64,000 nucleotides of DNA from Amorphophallus konjac (Eukaryota > Streptophyta > Magnoliopsida > Alismatales > Araceae), in contig CM040128.1 of NCBI GenBank assembly GCA_022559845.1, forward strand, positions 175,576,413-175,640,412. Reading direction: 5' to 3'. The notes beneath the pieces are model-generated. The model was not told the origin of the DNA. It saw nothing but the letters and a program-made list of their open reading frames with translations, and ran no database searches. The position numbers and the translations under genes were made by a program. Below, piece by piece: positions 62,287 through 64,000 of the stretch. Positions within the stretch are counted from its first letter, which is position 1, and every line of letters starts with the position of its first letter.

Positions 62287-63241
62287 GCAGAAGAAGAAGA
62301 AAGAAGAAAGAAGAAGAGTGAGCCAGAGAGCAGAAGAGAGATCGAGAGATCCAGCTTAAGAAGAAAAAGAGAAAAGAGAGCTTGCAGGAAGAGAGAGGCA
62401 GAGAGTCAAAGAGGAAGAGAAGAAGAAGATTTCGTTCTTCTGGCATTTGGATCAAATCCATGCCAGATTGCTCCTTGGCGAGCTACATCTTTGTGGTCTA
62501 CATTTCCAGCTTTCTGATTGCTGTATTTTTCCTTTCTTGTCTTTGTTTACATTTCCATTGTGTTTCTTCCGATTCTCTAGTGAGGTCGGTGGTCCTCCTA
62601 TGGTATCAGGAGAAGGAAGACTTGGAGTCTCCAGGTTGCTAGTGACTGGTGTTACTAGCGGTTTCCCTCTGGGTTTCAGAGGAAGAGAGACTTGGGTCTC
62701 TGGGTTCCCCTCCGATTTGGAGGAAGGGAGGATTGGTCCTTCAGTTGCAAGCGGCTGGGTGTCGCTTGTGGGTTCCCTCCTGGGTGGAGGAAGAGAGACA
62801 TCGGTCTCTGGTTTGCTAGTGACTGTGTGTCACTAGTGGTTCCCTCCGGTTGGGAGGAAGAGGGGAGGCTGTTCCCCTGGTCAAGCTGTGTGGCAGCAAC
62901 TTGTTTGCAGACTGAGTCTGCTTTCTAGCTGATTGCTAGTGGAAGCCTCACTCCGGTTGGGAGTGAGGGGTGGACGTAGGTCTGTGGACCGAACCACCTA
63001 AAAAATCCCTTGTGCAGTGGTTTGTTTGATTGCTTGCTTCCGCTAGATGCATGCTAGAACCGTGATCTGATTGATTATTCATGTCCTAGAGTTTAATTGG
63101 GTTTGCATCTTTTATGTTTGAGCAATTGTCCACTGATCTTGTGCTTATCATTTCATACGAATTTTAAATTGGTCAAAACTCTTTAGAAGATCCATTCACC
63201 CCCCCTCTGGATCTGTGTTTATCTATCGCACCAAACTATCA
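62284..63241 (+). mobile_element. C4 Copia 5' LTR (probably lacking U3)
   Basis: The sequence begins in a purine-rich (GAAGAA)n stretch (62287-62430), which in the other Copia LTRs lies just after the TATA box. No TATA box or TGTTG start precedes it, so U3 seems to be missing; TG at 62284 may be chance. It contains a run of hairpins (62624-62878), the stem CCTCACTCC/GGAGTGAGG (62946-62968), GTGAGGGGTGGACGTAGG (62963-62980), GAACCACCTAAAAAA and the C-rich tail near 63200, and ends AACTATCA (63241). Confidence 0.75.
62624..62968 (+). repeat. Run of consecutive stem-loops in C4 leader
   Basis: About eleven short perfect or near-perfect hairpins follow each other: CTAGTGAC-type (62639-62658 and 62816-62836), CCTC/GAGG-type (62665-62682, 62709-62723, 62776-62790, 62842-62857), GAGAC/GTCTC (62687-62700, 62795-62808), GCAAGCG/CGCTTGT (62747-62769) and AGGGGA/TCCCCT (62861-62878). 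The final one, CCTCACTCC/GGAGTGAGG (62946-62968), abuts the conserved motif. Stem types recur in a roughly mirrored order. Confidence 0.8.
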
Positions 63242-63243
63242 AT

Positions 63244-63253
63244 TGGTATCAGA
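63244..63253 (+). other. C4 primer binding site
   Basis: TGGTATCAGA follows two bases after the LTR end; the last two usual bases (GC) read CC. It is complementary to initiator Met-tRNA for ten bases. Confidence 0.8.
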
Positions 63254-63360
63254 CCGGTTCTCTGACTGATCAGATCCAACGATCTGCAGAGGATCCTGTT
63301 GTCTTTGGTACATTTCTGAATTTACTCTCTGCAGCATTAATCTGCTTGCCGATTTAATCA

Positions 63361-64000
63361 ATGGGTTCTCCACCGGTTTTCGATGGCTCTAATTTTAACT
63401 CATAGGTTAGCAGTCTACATAACTATGTGAATTTGATGGATCCAGATCTGTGGAAGTTAATCTCACATGGTCCTCACAGACTGCCAAAGAAAGAGTCCAA
63501 ATGGACTAACAGTCACAGATCAAGAAATGGAGAGAATCAGAAAGTTTTGAAATTAATGAAAGAAGCTACTGACAAGGCTCTACATTCTTGTTTTTATGAC
63601 TGCAGTTCCGCTAAGGACATTCTGGATAAGCTGAAGCTAGCTCAGAGGAGAAATGAGGACAGCTACCTGATGGCTGATAAGAGCAACCATGGCAGTGATC
63701 AAGATGAATCTGAAGATGCTGAAGAGGTAACCAATCCTTTCTCTAGTTACACTTTAGACGACTGGGAAGATGCCTATGCCAATCTGTTAGAATCCTATGA
63801 AAGACTAAAGAAGAAGAATAAAAAACTGATAAAGAAGCTAAAGAATCATGAGGATGCTAAATCTCGAGGTGAAAACCCTGAAATTTTGAAAATTGAAAAT
63901 GACATATTTAGAAGATAGTTAACAGATTTTGATTCTATTAGTTCAGGCTTAGATCATTTGAAATCTGAAAAATAAACTCTTATGAAACAAATTGGATTAC
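63361..64000 (+). pseudogene. C4 gag (partial, runs off the window)
   Basis: ATG at 63361 gives GSPPVFDGSNFNS, a Copia gag start, and then a stop at about 63403. From 63427 the frame is open: MDPDLWKLISHGPHRLPKKE, a shortened gag core (CFYDCSSAKDILDKLKLAQR) with internal losses, an acidic segment and then a coiled-coil region (WEDAYANLLESYERLKKKNK) to a stop at 63918. Sequence to 64000 continues the coiled coil (LTDFDSISSGLDHLKSEK) with another stop. Coiled-coil gag indicates a Sirevirus-like element. Zinc knuckle and pol would lie beyond the window. Confidence 0.8.

Overview
The window is plant nuclear heterochromatin. No ordinary host gene, tRNA or rRNA is recognisable. Nearly every base can be placed in a retrotransposon or a fragment of one: Ty3/Gypsy elements (one a clear Tekay/Del-type chromovirus), Ty1/Copia elements of Sirevirus type, one LINE, and several solo LTRs. 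The kingdom is shown by the element families (chromodomain Gypsy, Sirevirus gag with a coiled coil, DUF4283-type LINE ORF1, initiator-Met-tRNA primer sites). The species cannot be named from the sequence.

Left part (1-18468). This is a mosaic of LTRs nested in LTRs. A Gypsy LTR (1-685 and 2890-3232) is split by a solo LTR with target duplication TCGGT. It is followed by a plus-strand Gypsy LTR fragment (3233-4830) and a Copia LTR split by a minus-strand Gypsy solo LTR (4945-7712, duplication CCCGT). Copia integrase and RT/RNase H reading frames follow (7968-10459), then a 3' region with repeated polypurine tracts and a Copia 3' LTR (12172-14545). Gypsy and Copia LTR fragments come next, and then a decayed minus-strand Copia (17337-18468).

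Central stack (18469-54813). A minus-strand Tekay-like Gypsy (H1) has LTRs at 18469-21725 and 51788-54813. Its RT gene is split by a second minus-strand Gypsy (G2, 24307-48063), which carries gag and a chromodomain but no recognisable protease, RT or integrase core. G2 is split by a 16.9-kb plus-strand Sirevirus-like Copia (C2, 27472-44362). C2 is itself interrupted by a LINE (33670-36853) that has only ORF1, and it carries a Gypsy solo LTR inside both of its LTRs. A Copia solo LTR (48993-50588) sits between H1 gag and protease.

Right part (54814-64000). A non-coding, LTR-dominated Gypsy-type element (LTR 3.67 kb, interior 2.0 kb) is inserted in the 5' LTR of H1. Its own 3' LTR is broken by another Copia (C4) that runs off the window.

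The most unusual signals are five. (1) C2 has a third gene after pol (40451-41647), with a TATA box, palindromes like those of the LTR, and a predicted 5'-leader intron ending exactly at its start codon. (2) The same Gypsy solo LTR lies at the same site in both LTRs of C2, so it was carried through a transposition cycle. (3) GGGTCGACCC inverted-repeat arms in C2 are present in one LTR and missing in the other at five separate places. (4) A stem-loop of variable length immediately precedes the Copia leader motif GTGAGGGGTGGACGTAGG in all six copies, often with further stem-loops upstream. (5) Clusters of short hairpins with different half-sites recur in otherwise unrelated LTR families. All boundaries and comparisons were made by eye, and no percentage identities were calculated.
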